64,000 bases of DNA, taken from contig NZ_RYEV01000007.1 of assembly GCF_004138485.1 (NCBI RefSeq), positions 1 to 64,000 of the forward strand. Reading direction: 5' to 3'. Of this stretch, positions 7,021 to 15,206 are shown piece after piece (positions within the stretch are counted from its first letter, which is position 1; each line of letters begins with the position of its first letter). The notes below the pieces were generated by a model. The model did no database searches. It was given only the letters and a program-made list of their open reading frames with translations, and was not told where the DNA came from. Made by a program: the position numbers and the translations under genes. The DNA is from Peristeroidobacter soli. Lineage in GTDB: Bacteria; Pseudomonadota; Gammaproteobacteria; Steroidobacterales; Steroidobacteraceae.

Positions 7021-9591
7021 ATGATCGACGCATGCGCGCGCGCCGAGCTTCGCGGCGCCATAGTGGCAGCACTGCTCGTGAGCACACTCGCGGGTTGTGC
7101 CAAGAAGGAAGAAACCACGGGCGAGACCCAGCCCAGCCGCATCACCACCGCGTCGAATGTGCATCCGGAAATCTGGCCCCAGGTTTCGCTGCCCGCATTG
7201 GATGACACCGCGATCGAACCGCGCCTGAACGAGCTGATGAGCCAGCTCAGCGTCGAAGAAAAGGTCGGGCAGATCATTCAAGCCGACGTCGGCAGTGTCA
7301 CCGCCGAAGACGTGCGCAAATATCGGCTCGGCTCCGTGTTGAACGGCGGCAACTCCGCGCCCGGCGGCGACGATCTCGCGCCGGCGCCCGTGTGGTTGAA
7401 AGCGGCCGATGCGTTCTATGAAGCATCGATGGACACCCGCGACGGCAAGCATGCCATTCCGATCATGTGGGGCGTCGACGCGGTTCATGGCCACAACAAC
7501 ATCATTGGCGCCACGTTGTTCCCTCATAATGTCGGACTCGGCGCGACTCGCAACGCCGACCTGATGCGTAAGATCGGCGCCGTCACCGCGGTCGAGCTGC
7601 GCGTGACCGGCCAGGAATGGACTTTCGCACCGACCATCGCGGTCGCTCAGGACGTGCGTTGGGGCCGAGCCTACGAGTCGTACTCCGAGAATCCAACGCT
7701 GGTGCGCGAGTACGCGCATGCCATCGTGCTCGGCCTGCAAGGCGATCCGGGCAAGCCCGACTTCCTGCGCGGCAATCACGTGATCGCGACGGCCAAACAT
7801 TTTCTCGCCGACGGCGGCACGTTCGAAGGCCGCGATCAAGGCGACGCGCGCATCACCGAAGAACAGCTGCGCGATTTGCACTCGCCCGGCTACGTCGCGG
7901 CGATCAGTGCCGGCGTGCAGGTCGTGATGGCTTCGTTCTCGAGCTGGCAGGGCCAGAAGATCACCGGTCATCGCGGGCTGCTGACCGACGTGCTCAAGGA
8001 CCGCATGGGGTTCGACGGCTTCATCGTCGGCGACTGGAACGCGCACGGCCAGGTCGAAGGCTGCTCGGTCACGAGCTGCCCGGCCGCCATCAACGCCGGC
8101 CTCGACATGTTCATGGCGCCCGACAGCTGGAAAGGTCTCTATGAGAACACGCTCGCACAAGTGAAGTCGGGCCAGATCCCGATGGCGCGTCTCGATGACG
8201 CCGTTCGCCGCATTCTGCGGGTGAAGCTGCGCGCTGGCTTGTTTGAAGCGGGCAAACCCTCGAGCCGTGCGCCGGGTGGCAAGTTCGATTTGCTCGGCGC
8301 GCCCGAGCATCGCGCGGTCGCGAGACAGGCGGTGCGCGAATCGCTGGTGCTCCTGAAGAACGCCAACAAAGTCTTGCCGCTCAAGCCCAACATGAAAGTA
8401 CTGGTGGCCGGCGACGGCGCGGACAGTCTGCCGAAACAGAATGGCGGCTGGACGCTGACCTGGCAGGGCACCGGCATCACCAACAAACAGTTCCCCAAGG
8501 CCGACTCGATCTTCGCTGGCATTCGCTCGGCGGTCGCCGCGGGCGGCGGCCAGGCGACGCTGGCCGTCGATGGCAAATACACGCGCAAGCCCGATGTCGC
8601 CATCGTCGTGTTCGGCGAGGATCCGTACGCCGAATTCCAGGGCGACATCGCGACCCTGCAGTACAAGCCCGGTGACAGCAAAGATCTGGAATTGCTGAAA
8701 CAACTGCGCGCCGAGCAGATTCCCGTGATCGCCCTGTTCCTGTCCGGCCGGCCGATGTGGGTCAATCCATACTTGAATGCCTCGGATGCATTCGTCGCCG
8801 CGTGGCTGCCCGGCTCGGAAGGCGCCGGCATCGCCGATGTGCTGTTCACCAAGAAGGACGGCTCGGTGAACTTCGACTTCAAAGGCAAGTTGCCGTTTGC
8901 CTGGCCGCGCACGCCGCAGAAGTTCAACAGCGAAGGCGCCCCCGAAGCACCGCTGTTCGACTACGGCTACGGCCTGACCTATCAGGACACCGCCGATGTT
9001 CCGGTGCTGTCCGAAGAAATCCCGGCGGCACCGGCCGGCCAGACATCGACGCATGACTACTTCGCCGCCGGCCGCCCGACCTCGGGCTGGCAGCTCGCGG
9101 TCGGCAATGGCGACGGGGCTCGAACCGCGCTCGCCACGGCGACTGGCAACTCGCCCGATGACGGAATCGCCGTCAGCGCGATCGATCGTGCGGCTCAGGA
9201 AGATGCCCGGCTGGCGAAGTGGTCGGGCCGCGGCCCCGCGACGCTGGCCCTGCAGGGCGACGCGCCGATCGACCTGCAACGCGAGGCAAATGGCCAGCTG
9301 TCGGTGACCTTCGACTACCGCGTCGACGCCCCACCCACCGCCAAAGTCACGGTTGGCATTGAATGCGGACCGGGTTGTCGTGGAGACTTGCCCATCGACG
9401 CGCAGCTGAAACAGGCGCCGGCCGGGGAGTGGCGCCAGCTGAAATTGCCCTTGCACTGTTTCCAGAGCAAGGGCGCCGACCTGCGCAACGTCACCGCGCC
9501 GTTCCTGCTGACCACCGCCGGTAAGCTCGAGCTCGGCATCGCCAATGTACGGCTGGAGTCGGGCTTGAACGACACCGCCGGTTGCGACTGA
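7021..9591 (+). CDS. Glycoside hydrolase family 3 lipoprotein, beta-glucosidase / exo-beta-glucanase
   Basis: This 856-residue enzyme probably releases glucose from beta-glucan or cello-oligosaccharide ends. It begins with a lipoprotein signal (LVSTLAGC), so it is likely membrane-anchored on the periplasmic or outer face. The GH3 N-terminal (beta/alpha)8 domain covers about 55-400, with catalytic nucleophile D338 in GFIVGDWNAHG and substrate-binding AKHFLADGGT. The GH3 C-terminal domain follows (about 430-650), then an ExoP-type C-terminal beta domain (about 700-850). I start at 7021 because a purine-rich GGGGGC and the lipoprotein signal fit it; an upstream ATG at 6976 is in frame but spoils the signal peptide. 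The perfect operator upstream and the lacI gene 23 bp downstream indicate local regulation. Confidence 0.9.
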   Translation: MIDACARAELRGAIVAALLVSTLAGCAKKEETTGETQPSRITTASNVHPEIWPQVSLPALDDTAIEPRLNELMSQLSVEEKVGQIIQADVGSVTAEDVRKYRLGSVLNGGNSAPGGDDLAPAPVWLKAADAFYEASMDTRDGKHAIPIMWGVDAVHGHNNIIGATLFPHNVGLGATRNADLMRKIGAVTAVELRVTGQEWTFAPTIAVAQDVRWGRAYESYSENPTLVREYAHAIVLGLQGDPGKPDFLRGNHVIATAKHFLADGGTFEGRDQGDARITEEQLRDLHSPGYVAAISAGVQVVMASFSSWQGQKITGHRGLLTDVLKDRMGFDGFIVGDWNAHGQVEGCSVTSCPAAINAGLDMFMAPDSWKGLYENTLAQVKSGQIPMARLDDAVRRILRVKLRAGLFEAGKPSSRAPGGKFDLLGAPEHRAVARQAVRESLVLLKNANKVLPLKPNMKVLVAGDGADSLPKQNGGWTLTWQGTGITNKQFPKADSIFAGIRSAVAAGGGQATLAVDGKYTRKPDVAIVVFGEDPYAEFQGDIATLQYKPGDSKDLELLKQLRAEQIPVIALFLSGRPMWVNPYLNASDAFVAAWLPGSEGAGIADVLFTKKDGSVNFDFKGKLPFAWPRTPQKFNSEGAPEAPLFDYGYGLTYQDTADVPVLSEEIPAAPAGQTSTHDYFAAGRPTSGWQLAVGNGDGARTALATATGNSPDDGIAVSAIDRAAQEDARLAKWSGRGPATLALQGDAPIDLQREANGQLSVTFDYRVDAPPTAKVTVGIECGPGCRGDLPIDAQLKQAPAGEWRQLKLPLHCFQSKGADLRNVTAPFLLTTAGKLELGIANVRLESGLNDTAGCD

Positions 9592-9614
9592 AGGTTTGTT
9601 ATAAGTTGTCCGCA

Positions 9615-10643
9615 ATGACTAAAGCACCGCCCCGACGGGCGAAAATTCAAGACGTGGCCGAAGCAGCCGGCGTCGCCATCAAGACCGTTTCGCGGGTATT
9701 GAACAACGAGCCCAACGTGCGCGAGGAAACCCGGCAGCGCGTCCTGGCCATCGTCAAGAAACTCAACTATCACCCGAGCCTGTCGGCGCGCAGCCTGGCG
9801 GGCCGCCGCTCGTTCCTGATCGGACTGATCTACGAAAACCCCAGCGCCAACTACATCGTCGACGTCCAGCACGGCGCGATGGCCCGCTGTCGCGAAGACC
9901 GCTTTCAGCTGCTGATGCATCAGGTCACCGGGCGCGGCGAGGAAATGGAGCGCGACGTGCTCGGACTGGTGGACCAGACGCATCTCGATGGCCTGATCGT
10001 GACCGCGCCGCTGAGCGAATCGCCGGATCTGATGCGAGCTCTGGATCGACGCTCGCTGCCGTTCGTTCGCGTCGCGCCGAACGACGTTCCCCATCAAACA
10101 CCGTTCGTCGACATGGACGACGCCGGTGCCGCGCGTGAGATGACTGAATATCTGGTCGGCCTCGGCCACCGGCGCATCGGTTTCATCGTCGGCCATCCGG
10201 ATCATTTCGCCAGCGGTCAACGACTGGCCGGCTACAAGGCCGCGCTCGCGGCGCATGGCATCGAATATCAGGACCGATATGTGCGTCAGGGCTATTTCAC
10301 GTTCGAGTCCGGCATGGACGCGGCGAAAGAATTGCTCACCCAAGCGGATGCACCGACCGCCATCTTCGCGAGCAACGATGACATGGCCGCCGGCGCGTTG
10401 ATGGCCGCGCACGAGTTGGGCATCAATGTTCCTGAACGTCTGTCGGTCGCGGGATTCGATGACACTTATATCGCCAAGACCGTCTGGCCCCGACTGACGA
10501 CGGTGCATCAGCCCACCTACGATCTCGCCTACACCGCCACCAATCTGCTTCTGCAAATGCTACAAACCGGCGCCGCCCCACAATCGATGCGATTGGGGTA
10601 TCGTCTGGTGTGCCGCGCCTCGACGGCCGTCGTTCACAAATGA
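9615..10643 (+). CDS. LacI-family transcriptional regulator
   Basis: This is a 342-residue repressor with an N-terminal LacI helix-turn-helix (KIQDVAEAAGVAIKTVSRVLNNEPNVREETRQRV), the hinge helix LSARSLAGRRS, and a periplasmic-binding-protein-like effector domain (about 65-335). The start at 9615 places the HTH right after a short basic tail; the frame is open to 9582 but those residues overlap the GH3 gene. It lies 23 bp after the GH3 gene, so the two are probably co-transcribed from the promoter that carries the TGACAACGTTGTCA operator. The effector is likely a beta-glucoside or glucose; this is inference from context. Confidence 0.9.
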   Translation: MTKAPPRRAKIQDVAEAAGVAIKTVSRVLNNEPNVREETRQRVLAIVKKLNYHPSLSARSLAGRRSFLIGLIYENPSANYIVDVQHGAMARCREDRFQLLMHQVTGRGEEMERDVLGLVDQTHLDGLIVTAPLSESPDLMRALDRRSLPFVRVAPNDVPHQTPFVDMDDAGAAREMTEYLVGLGHRRIGFIVGHPDHFASGQRLAGYKAALAAHGIEYQDRYVRQGYFTFESGMDAAKELLTQADAPTAIFASNDDMAAGALMAAHELGINVPERLSVAGFDDTYIAKTVWPRLTTVHQPTYDLAYTATNLLLQMLQTGAAPQSMRLGYRLVCRASTAVVHK

Positions 10644-10647
10644 CAGG

Positions 10648-11577
10648 ATGACTCGTACCGCCGCGTCTCCCAACATTCGAACCGGTACCTCGACACAAAA
10701 TAAGGCTGACCGTCCGCGGTGGCAGCAAGCACTGCGGCTGCCGTTACTACTTGCTGTATGCCTCAGCTTCGCAGCTTGTACCAATTTCTTCTATAACCGG
10801 CTCGATACGCTGGCGGCCTGGTACATCCAGGATCTGGTGTCGCTCGACACCGGCCAGCGCAGCGATCTGCGTTCATGGCTCGAAAGCACGCTGCAGTGGC
10901 ATCGCAGCTCCGAGCTGACTCTCTACGCAAAATTCTTGCGCGAGCTCTCCCGCAAGGCGGCCCATGCCGGCAACGCCTCGACTTACAAAGGCATCGAAGC
11001 TCAAGTCGAACTGTTCGGCTCACGTCTCGTCGAGCGCGCCGCGCCCGATGCCGCTCGTCTGTTGATGAGCCTGTCGCCCGCCCAACTCGCCGAGTTTGAA
11101 AACAACCTCGCGGAAAAATCCCGCGAGCGCAACGAGGAGAATCTCGACGCGCTCAAGCAGGGCAAGTGGCACGAGAAGCGCGCCAAGGACATCGAGAAAC
11201 AATTGAAGCGCTGGACCGGCTCGATCACCAAGGAACAGCGTCTGCTGATCGCCGAGGAGAGCAAGCGATTCGATGCGACGACCGCGGACTGGCTCGAGAG
11301 TCAAAGTCGGTGGCGAACCGCGATGTTCGGCGCACTCCGGGAACGCTTCACCGCAAGCCAGTCGCCGGCCACGGTCGAGGAGCGTATTCTCGCGCTGTTG
11401 CGCACACCCGAGAGTCAGTGGACTCGCGAGTATCAGACCAGGGCCGCGCAGAATCGCCGGCAATCGCTCGGGGTCCTGGGCGCCATCGATGCATCGCTGA
11501 CGCCGGAGCAACGCAGCCATCTGCAACGCGAGCTGAACCAACTGGCACAGCAGCTCGAGGCGATGGCCCAGAGCTAG
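10648..11577 (+). CDS. DUF6279 family lipoprotein
   Basis: This 309-residue protein has a signal segment (LRLPLLLAVCLSFAAC) ending in a lipobox, followed by the family hallmark TNFFYNRLDTLAAWYIQDLVSL. The rest is predominantly alpha-helical and charged, with several heptad-like stretches (EKSRERNEENLDALKQGK). The function of DUF6279 proteins is not known. The ATG is 4 bp after the lacI stop, so it may belong to the GH3-lacI unit by read-through, although nothing ties it to glucan metabolism. Confidence 0.8.
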   Translation: MTRTAASPNIRTGTSTQNKADRPRWQQALRLPLLLAVCLSFAACTNFFYNRLDTLAAWYIQDLVSLDTGQRSDLRSWLESTLQWHRSSELTLYAKFLRELSRKAAHAGNASTYKGIEAQVELFGSRLVERAAPDAARLLMSLSPAQLAEFENNLAEKSRERNEENLDALKQGKWHEKRAKDIEKQLKRWTGSITKEQRLLIAEESKRFDATTADWLESQSRWRTAMFGALRERFTASQSPATVEERILALLRTPESQWTREYQTRAAQNRRQSLGVLGAIDASLTPEQRSHLQRELNQLAQQLEAMAQS

Positions 11578-11652
11578 CACCGAAATTTCTCATCGCAGCC
11601 CGTGATGATGAGTGTCAACAGACCGTATTCGAACATTTCCAAAGGAGCTTCC

Positions 11653-12492
11653 ATGAGCCGCGCACTGTTGCTGGCCATCTCCGTCTCTCTGCTGTCCGTC
11701 GCGGGCTGCAAGAAAGCACCGCCCCCTGAACCAGCGCCCGCGGAACAGGCCGCGCCGGCGGCAACCGCAGCTCCCGCCTCAGGGCTTTCGGCCGAGGAAA
11801 AAGCCGCCATCTACGCATCCGTCGACAACATCGATCGACTGCCAGGCGACATGGATGAAGACATGTGGCGCAAGCCGAGCGAGGTGCTGACGTTCCTCGA
11901 AGTGAAGCCGGGCATGAAGGTGGTCGATTACCTGTCCGCCGGCGGCTACTACACCGAGCTGCTGTCGCGCATCGTCGGTCCGACCGGCCAGGTCATTGCT
12001 TATAACAATCCCGAATATTTGAAGTTCTCGGGCGAGAAGCCGAAGCAGCGCTATGGCAACGATCGTCTGCCCAACGTCGTGCAGCTCACCACGCCCCCCG
12101 AAGCAGCCCCGTTCGAGCCGAACAGTCTCGACGCCGCGTTGTTCGTGATGTCGTATCACGATCTGCATTGGAAGGCGAAGGACGGCTCCTGGCCGAACAC
12201 CGATCCGGCGCAGGCGCTGGCGAAACTCGCTCCGGCCTTGAAGCCCGGCGCCGCGGTCGTGGTGCTCGATCACGTCGCTGTCGCCGGCGCGGATCCAGCT
12301 GTCAGCGTCGACGCACTTCACCGCATCGATCCCGCCGTCATCAAACGTGATTTCGCAGCCGCCGGCCTGACATTCGAAGCCGAAAGCAAAGCGTTCGCGA
12401 ATGCCGAAGACGATCACACCAAGCCGGTGTTCGATCCCGCGGTTCGTCACAAGACGGATCAGGTGATGTATCGGTTCAGAAAGCCGGGCTGA
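11653..12492 (+). CDS. Predicted SAM-dependent methyltransferase-like lipoprotein (COG4798 type)
   Basis: The product has 279 residues. A lipoprotein signal (LLSVAGC, Cys19) is followed by a proline/alanine-rich linker and a Rossmann methyltransferase fold. The SAM-binding glycine-rich loop is MKVVDYLSAGGYYTELLS, with IAYNNPEYLK as the second strand. The start at 11653 is set by AAAGGAG 8 nt upstream and by the signal peptide. An exported, lipidated methyltransferase fold is unusual because SAM is cytoplasmic, but this arrangement is seen across COG4798 proteins, so the true role may not be methylation. Expression is probably from the same direction as the upstream lipoprotein gene. Confidence 0.8.
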   Translation: MSRALLLAISVSLLSVAGCKKAPPPEPAPAEQAAPAATAAPASGLSAEEKAAIYASVDNIDRLPGDMDEDMWRKPSEVLTFLEVKPGMKVVDYLSAGGYYTELLSRIVGPTGQVIAYNNPEYLKFSGEKPKQRYGNDRLPNVVQLTTPPEAAPFEPNSLDAALFVMSYHDLHWKAKDGSWPNTDPAQALAKLAPALKPGAAVVVLDHVAVAGADPAVSVDALHRIDPAVIKRDFAAAGLTFEAESKAFANAEDDHTKPVFDPAVRHKTDQVMYRFRKPG

Positions 12493-12508
12493 CGCGAGCT
12501 CCGCGACA

Positions 12509-12536
12509 CACCGGGCCGCCGGCCGACGGCCCGGTG
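12509..12536. terminator. Hairpin between convergent genes
   Basis: CACCGGGCCG pairs perfectly with CGGCCCGGTG around an 8-nt loop. It lies just after the methyltransferase-like gene and just before the end of the convergent small secreted protein gene. It has no T tract, so it may be a weak or Rho-assisted terminator. Confidence 0.5.
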
Positions 12537-12548
12537 CTTCAGCCCGGC

Positions 12549-12869
12549 TCAGGGCTTCGTGTTCAAAATGCAACTGCTGATCAATGTGAACGACGGCGGC
12601 CCTCCCGTCGTCGACGTCACCGTCGTGGTCAGCGTAAATTTGCCGGGTCGCTTCAGCAGCAACTGCAACCAGTCCCAGCACTGGCCGCCGGCACTCGAAG
12701 TCAGCGTCAACGTGGTCGGGACGGTGTCATTGACCAGCACGCCGGTGACGACTGTGCCGTCGGATTTGAGATTGGTGACAGTATCGAACTCATAAACCGT
12801 GTCGGCCGCGAACGCGGCCGTGGACATCGTCAGCAGGGCGGCGGCGGCCCCTGTTTTCCTGCTCATCAT
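12549..12869 (-). CDS. Small secreted protein of unknown function
   Basis: This is a 106-residue product with a clear Sec signal (SRKTGAAAALLTMSTAAFA) followed by a Thr/Ser/Val-rich, beta-type mature region with two cysteines (QCWDW and SSCIL) that may form a disulfide. I start at the ATG at 12869 because GGAG lies 8 nt upstream; a GTG at 12878 is too close to that signal. I do not recognise a family. It lies alone between convergent and co-directional neighbours. Confidence 0.6.
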   Translation of the reverse strand: MMSRKTGAAAALLTMSTAAFAADTVYEFDTVTNLKSDGTVVTGVLVNDTVPTTLTLTSSAGGQCWDWLQLLLKRPGKFTLTTTVTSTTGGPPSFTLISSCILNTKP

Positions 12870-12969
12870 GATCAGCACTCCGTTGTATTGATATGCGCCG
12901 AAGGCTCCGGCCCCTGGATCTCACAATAGAGATCCTCACACCGACAAGCAGGGAAAAACTGAAAAATCC

Positions 12970-15033
12970 TTAGTCCTCGACGCGTTTGAACGCCTGCGCC
13001 AGCTCTTGTTGTTTACGCGGTGGCACCGGATCGTAATGACTCAGCTCCATCGTGTACGCACCCTCACCGCCGGTGAGCGATTTGATGCGCGACTGGTAAT
13101 CGTTGATTTCGGCGAGCGGCACCAGCGCGCTGATCCGGGTGCGCTGATTCGTCAAAGCCTGACTGCCACTGACGCGACCGCGACGAGTGGCGAGATCGCC
13201 TGTGATATCTCCGGTCGCTGCGCTCGGCGATGTGACTTCGATGCGCACCAGCGGCTCCAGCACGATCGGCGCCGCCTCCTCGACCGCATTCAAAAACGCG
13301 CGACGGCCCGCGGCGATGAACGCCACTTCTTTCGAGTCCACTGGATGATGTTTGCCGTCGTGAACGATCACGCGCAGATCCTGTAACGGAAAGCCCGCGA
13401 CCGCGCCTTCGTGCAACGCCTGGCGAATGCCTTTCTCGACCGCCGGAATGTATTGCGAAGGAATGACGCCGCCGACGACCTCGTCCACGAATTCAAATCC
13501 TTCGCCCCGCGCCAGCGGCTCGACCCGCAAATACACTTCGCCGAACTGCCCCGCGCCGCCCGTTTGTTTCTTGTGACGATGATGACCTTCGGCCGGCCGC
13601 GTGATGGTTTCGCGATAAGGGATGCTCGGCGATCTGGTCTTGCAGCCCACGCCGTAACGATCCTTCATGCGATCCAGCAGCACGCGCAGGTGCAGATCGC
13701 CCATGCCATAGAGCACCGTCTCGTTGACGCCGGACTGATGATCGATACGCACGCCCGGATCTTCGGCGATCAACTTATGCAGCGCGTCCGACAACCTCTG
13801 TTCCTCGCCGCGACGTTCGGGCTCGATGGCGATGCCCGCCATCGCCGGCGGCAAGGCGATGGACTTCAGGTGATAGTGATCCTCGTCGTGCGAATCGTGG
13901 AGCACGGCGTCGAAATGCATCTCGTCGACCTTGGGCACGGCGCAGATATCGCCCGGAATGGCCTGCGGCACTTCGACATGATCCTTGCCCTGCAGCTGAT
14001 ACAAATGCGCGACCTTGAACGGCTTGCGCGCATCGCCGATGAACAGCTGCGCGCCCGAGCGCACCGTGCCTTGATGAACGCGAAAGATGCCGAGCCGGCC
14101 GACGAACGGATCGATGTTCACTTTGCAAACATGCGCGATGACATGCTGGCTGGCATCGGGCTTCACTCTGACGCGCTCGGCCTCCTCGCCTTCACCGCGC
14201 AGAAAGGGCGGCGGATTGCCCTCCATCGGATTGGGCATGAGCCGCGCGAAGATATTCAGCAATTCCTTGATGCCGACGCCGGTCTCGGCGGAGGTGAAGC
14301 AAACCGGGATGAGATGGCCCTCGCGCAGGGCGCGCTCAAAAGGGTCGTGCAGTTGCTCCGGGGACAGCTCCTCGCCCTGTTCCAGGTAAACCGCCATCAG
14401 ATCTTCGTCGACCTCGACCACCTGATCGATGATCTCGGTGTGGGCGGTCTCGACCGAGGAGAAGTCGGGCGGCTGAATGGCATCGGGGCCGGGGTCGAAA
14501 AAACAGTCCACCACCGATTTGCCGCCATTGGCCGGCAGGTTCAGCGGCAGGCATTCACGCCCGAACAGCTCGCGCAGCTGCGCCAGCACCGCTTCGGGCT
14601 GCGCGTCCTTGGCATCGATCTTATTGATGATGACCAGCCGACACAGCTCACGGTCGCGGGCGAAATCCATCATGCGCTGAGTCACCGGCTCGACGCCGTT
14701 CACCGCGCTGACCACGACCGCGGCGGTTTCGACCGCCTCCAGCACCGTCAACGCGCGCCCGGCGAAATCCGGGTAGCCCGGTGTATCGAACAGATTGGTG
14801 TGACAGTCGCCGACCGGGAAATGCACCAGCGCCGAGTCCAGGGAATGGCGCAGCTGCCGTTCCTGGGGGTCGAAGTCACAAACGGTGGTACCGCGCTCCA
14901 GGCTGCCGCGGTTGCGGATGACACCCGCTTCCAGCAGCAGGCTCTCGGTCAGCAGGGTTTTACCCGAACCTGCCTGGCCTACCAGCGCGATGTTGCGAAT
15001 GTCCGAGGTCGAATGAGCCCCTGGGATGGACAT
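12970..15033 (-). CDS. Elongation factor G paralog (EF-G2-like) with altered G2 and G3 motifs
   Basis: This 687-residue translational GTPase family protein has all EF-G domains: G domain (about 12-270) with P-loop GQAGSGKT (19-26) and NKID, domain II, domain III, the domain IV loop (GQFGEVYLRV) and domain V. GTP-site residues differ from canonical EF-G. The switch I GITI is R-H-S-L here, so Ser64 takes the place of the Mg-binding Thr. The G3 DTPGH is DTPGY, so Tyr87 replaces the catalytic His. It is therefore unlikely to be the main translocase. EF-G2-type paralogs often carry such changes and may lack ribosome-dependent GTPase activity. GGGAGGTGA upstream of the ATG is a strong ribosome binding site. 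It is a single gene, not in a str operon. Confidence 0.85.
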   Translation of the reverse strand: MSIPGAHSTSDIRNIALVGQAGSGKTLLTESLLLEAGVIRNRGSLERGTTVCDFDPQERQLRHSLDSALVHFPVGDCHTNLFDTPGYPDFAGRALTVLEAVETAAVVVSAVNGVEPVTQRMMDFARDRELCRLVIINKIDAKDAQPEAVLAQLRELFGRECLPLNLPANGGKSVVDCFFDPGPDAIQPPDFSSVETAHTEIIDQVVEVDEDLMAVYLEQGEELSPEQLHDPFERALREGHLIPVCFTSAETGVGIKELLNIFARLMPNPMEGNPPPFLRGEGEEAERVRVKPDASQHVIAHVCKVNIDPFVGRLGIFRVHQGTVRSGAQLFIGDARKPFKVAHLYQLQGKDHVEVPQAIPGDICAVPKVDEMHFDAVLHDSHDEDHYHLKSIALPPAMAGIAIEPERRGEEQRLSDALHKLIAEDPGVRIDHQSGVNETVLYGMGDLHLRVLLDRMKDRYGVGCKTRSPSIPYRETITRPAEGHHRHKKQTGGAGQFGEVYLRVEPLARGEGFEFVDEVVGGVIPSQYIPAVEKGIRQALHEGAVAGFPLQDLRVIVHDGKHHPVDSKEVAFIAAGRRAFLNAVEEAAPIVLEPLVRIEVTSPSAATGDITGDLATRRGRVSGSQALTNQRTRISALVPLAEINDYQSRIKSLTGGEGAYTMELSHYDPVPPRKQQELAQAFKRVED

Positions 15034-15206
15034 GGGGGTATCACCTCCCGACCACGGCTTCGTGGCCGTATTACGTCGCTGAAACTGGAGATTCGTGGCT
15101 CAGCATACTCCTCAACCGACCATTAACCAGCGTCCAGCCTATTGGAGCTGTCGCGCCCTACGCTTAACCTACACACCTTGAACTAACTACTCACTTACGC
15201 TCCCTC

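Noticed and set aside
6883-9615. 910-residue minus-strand ORF over the GH3 gene
   Set aside because: It is antisense to a clear GH3 enzyme; the composition is Arg/Gly-rich shadow sequence without motifs.
13411-15126. 571-residue plus-strand ORF over the EF-G paralog
   Set aside because: Antisense shadow; the minus strand encodes all EF-G domains.
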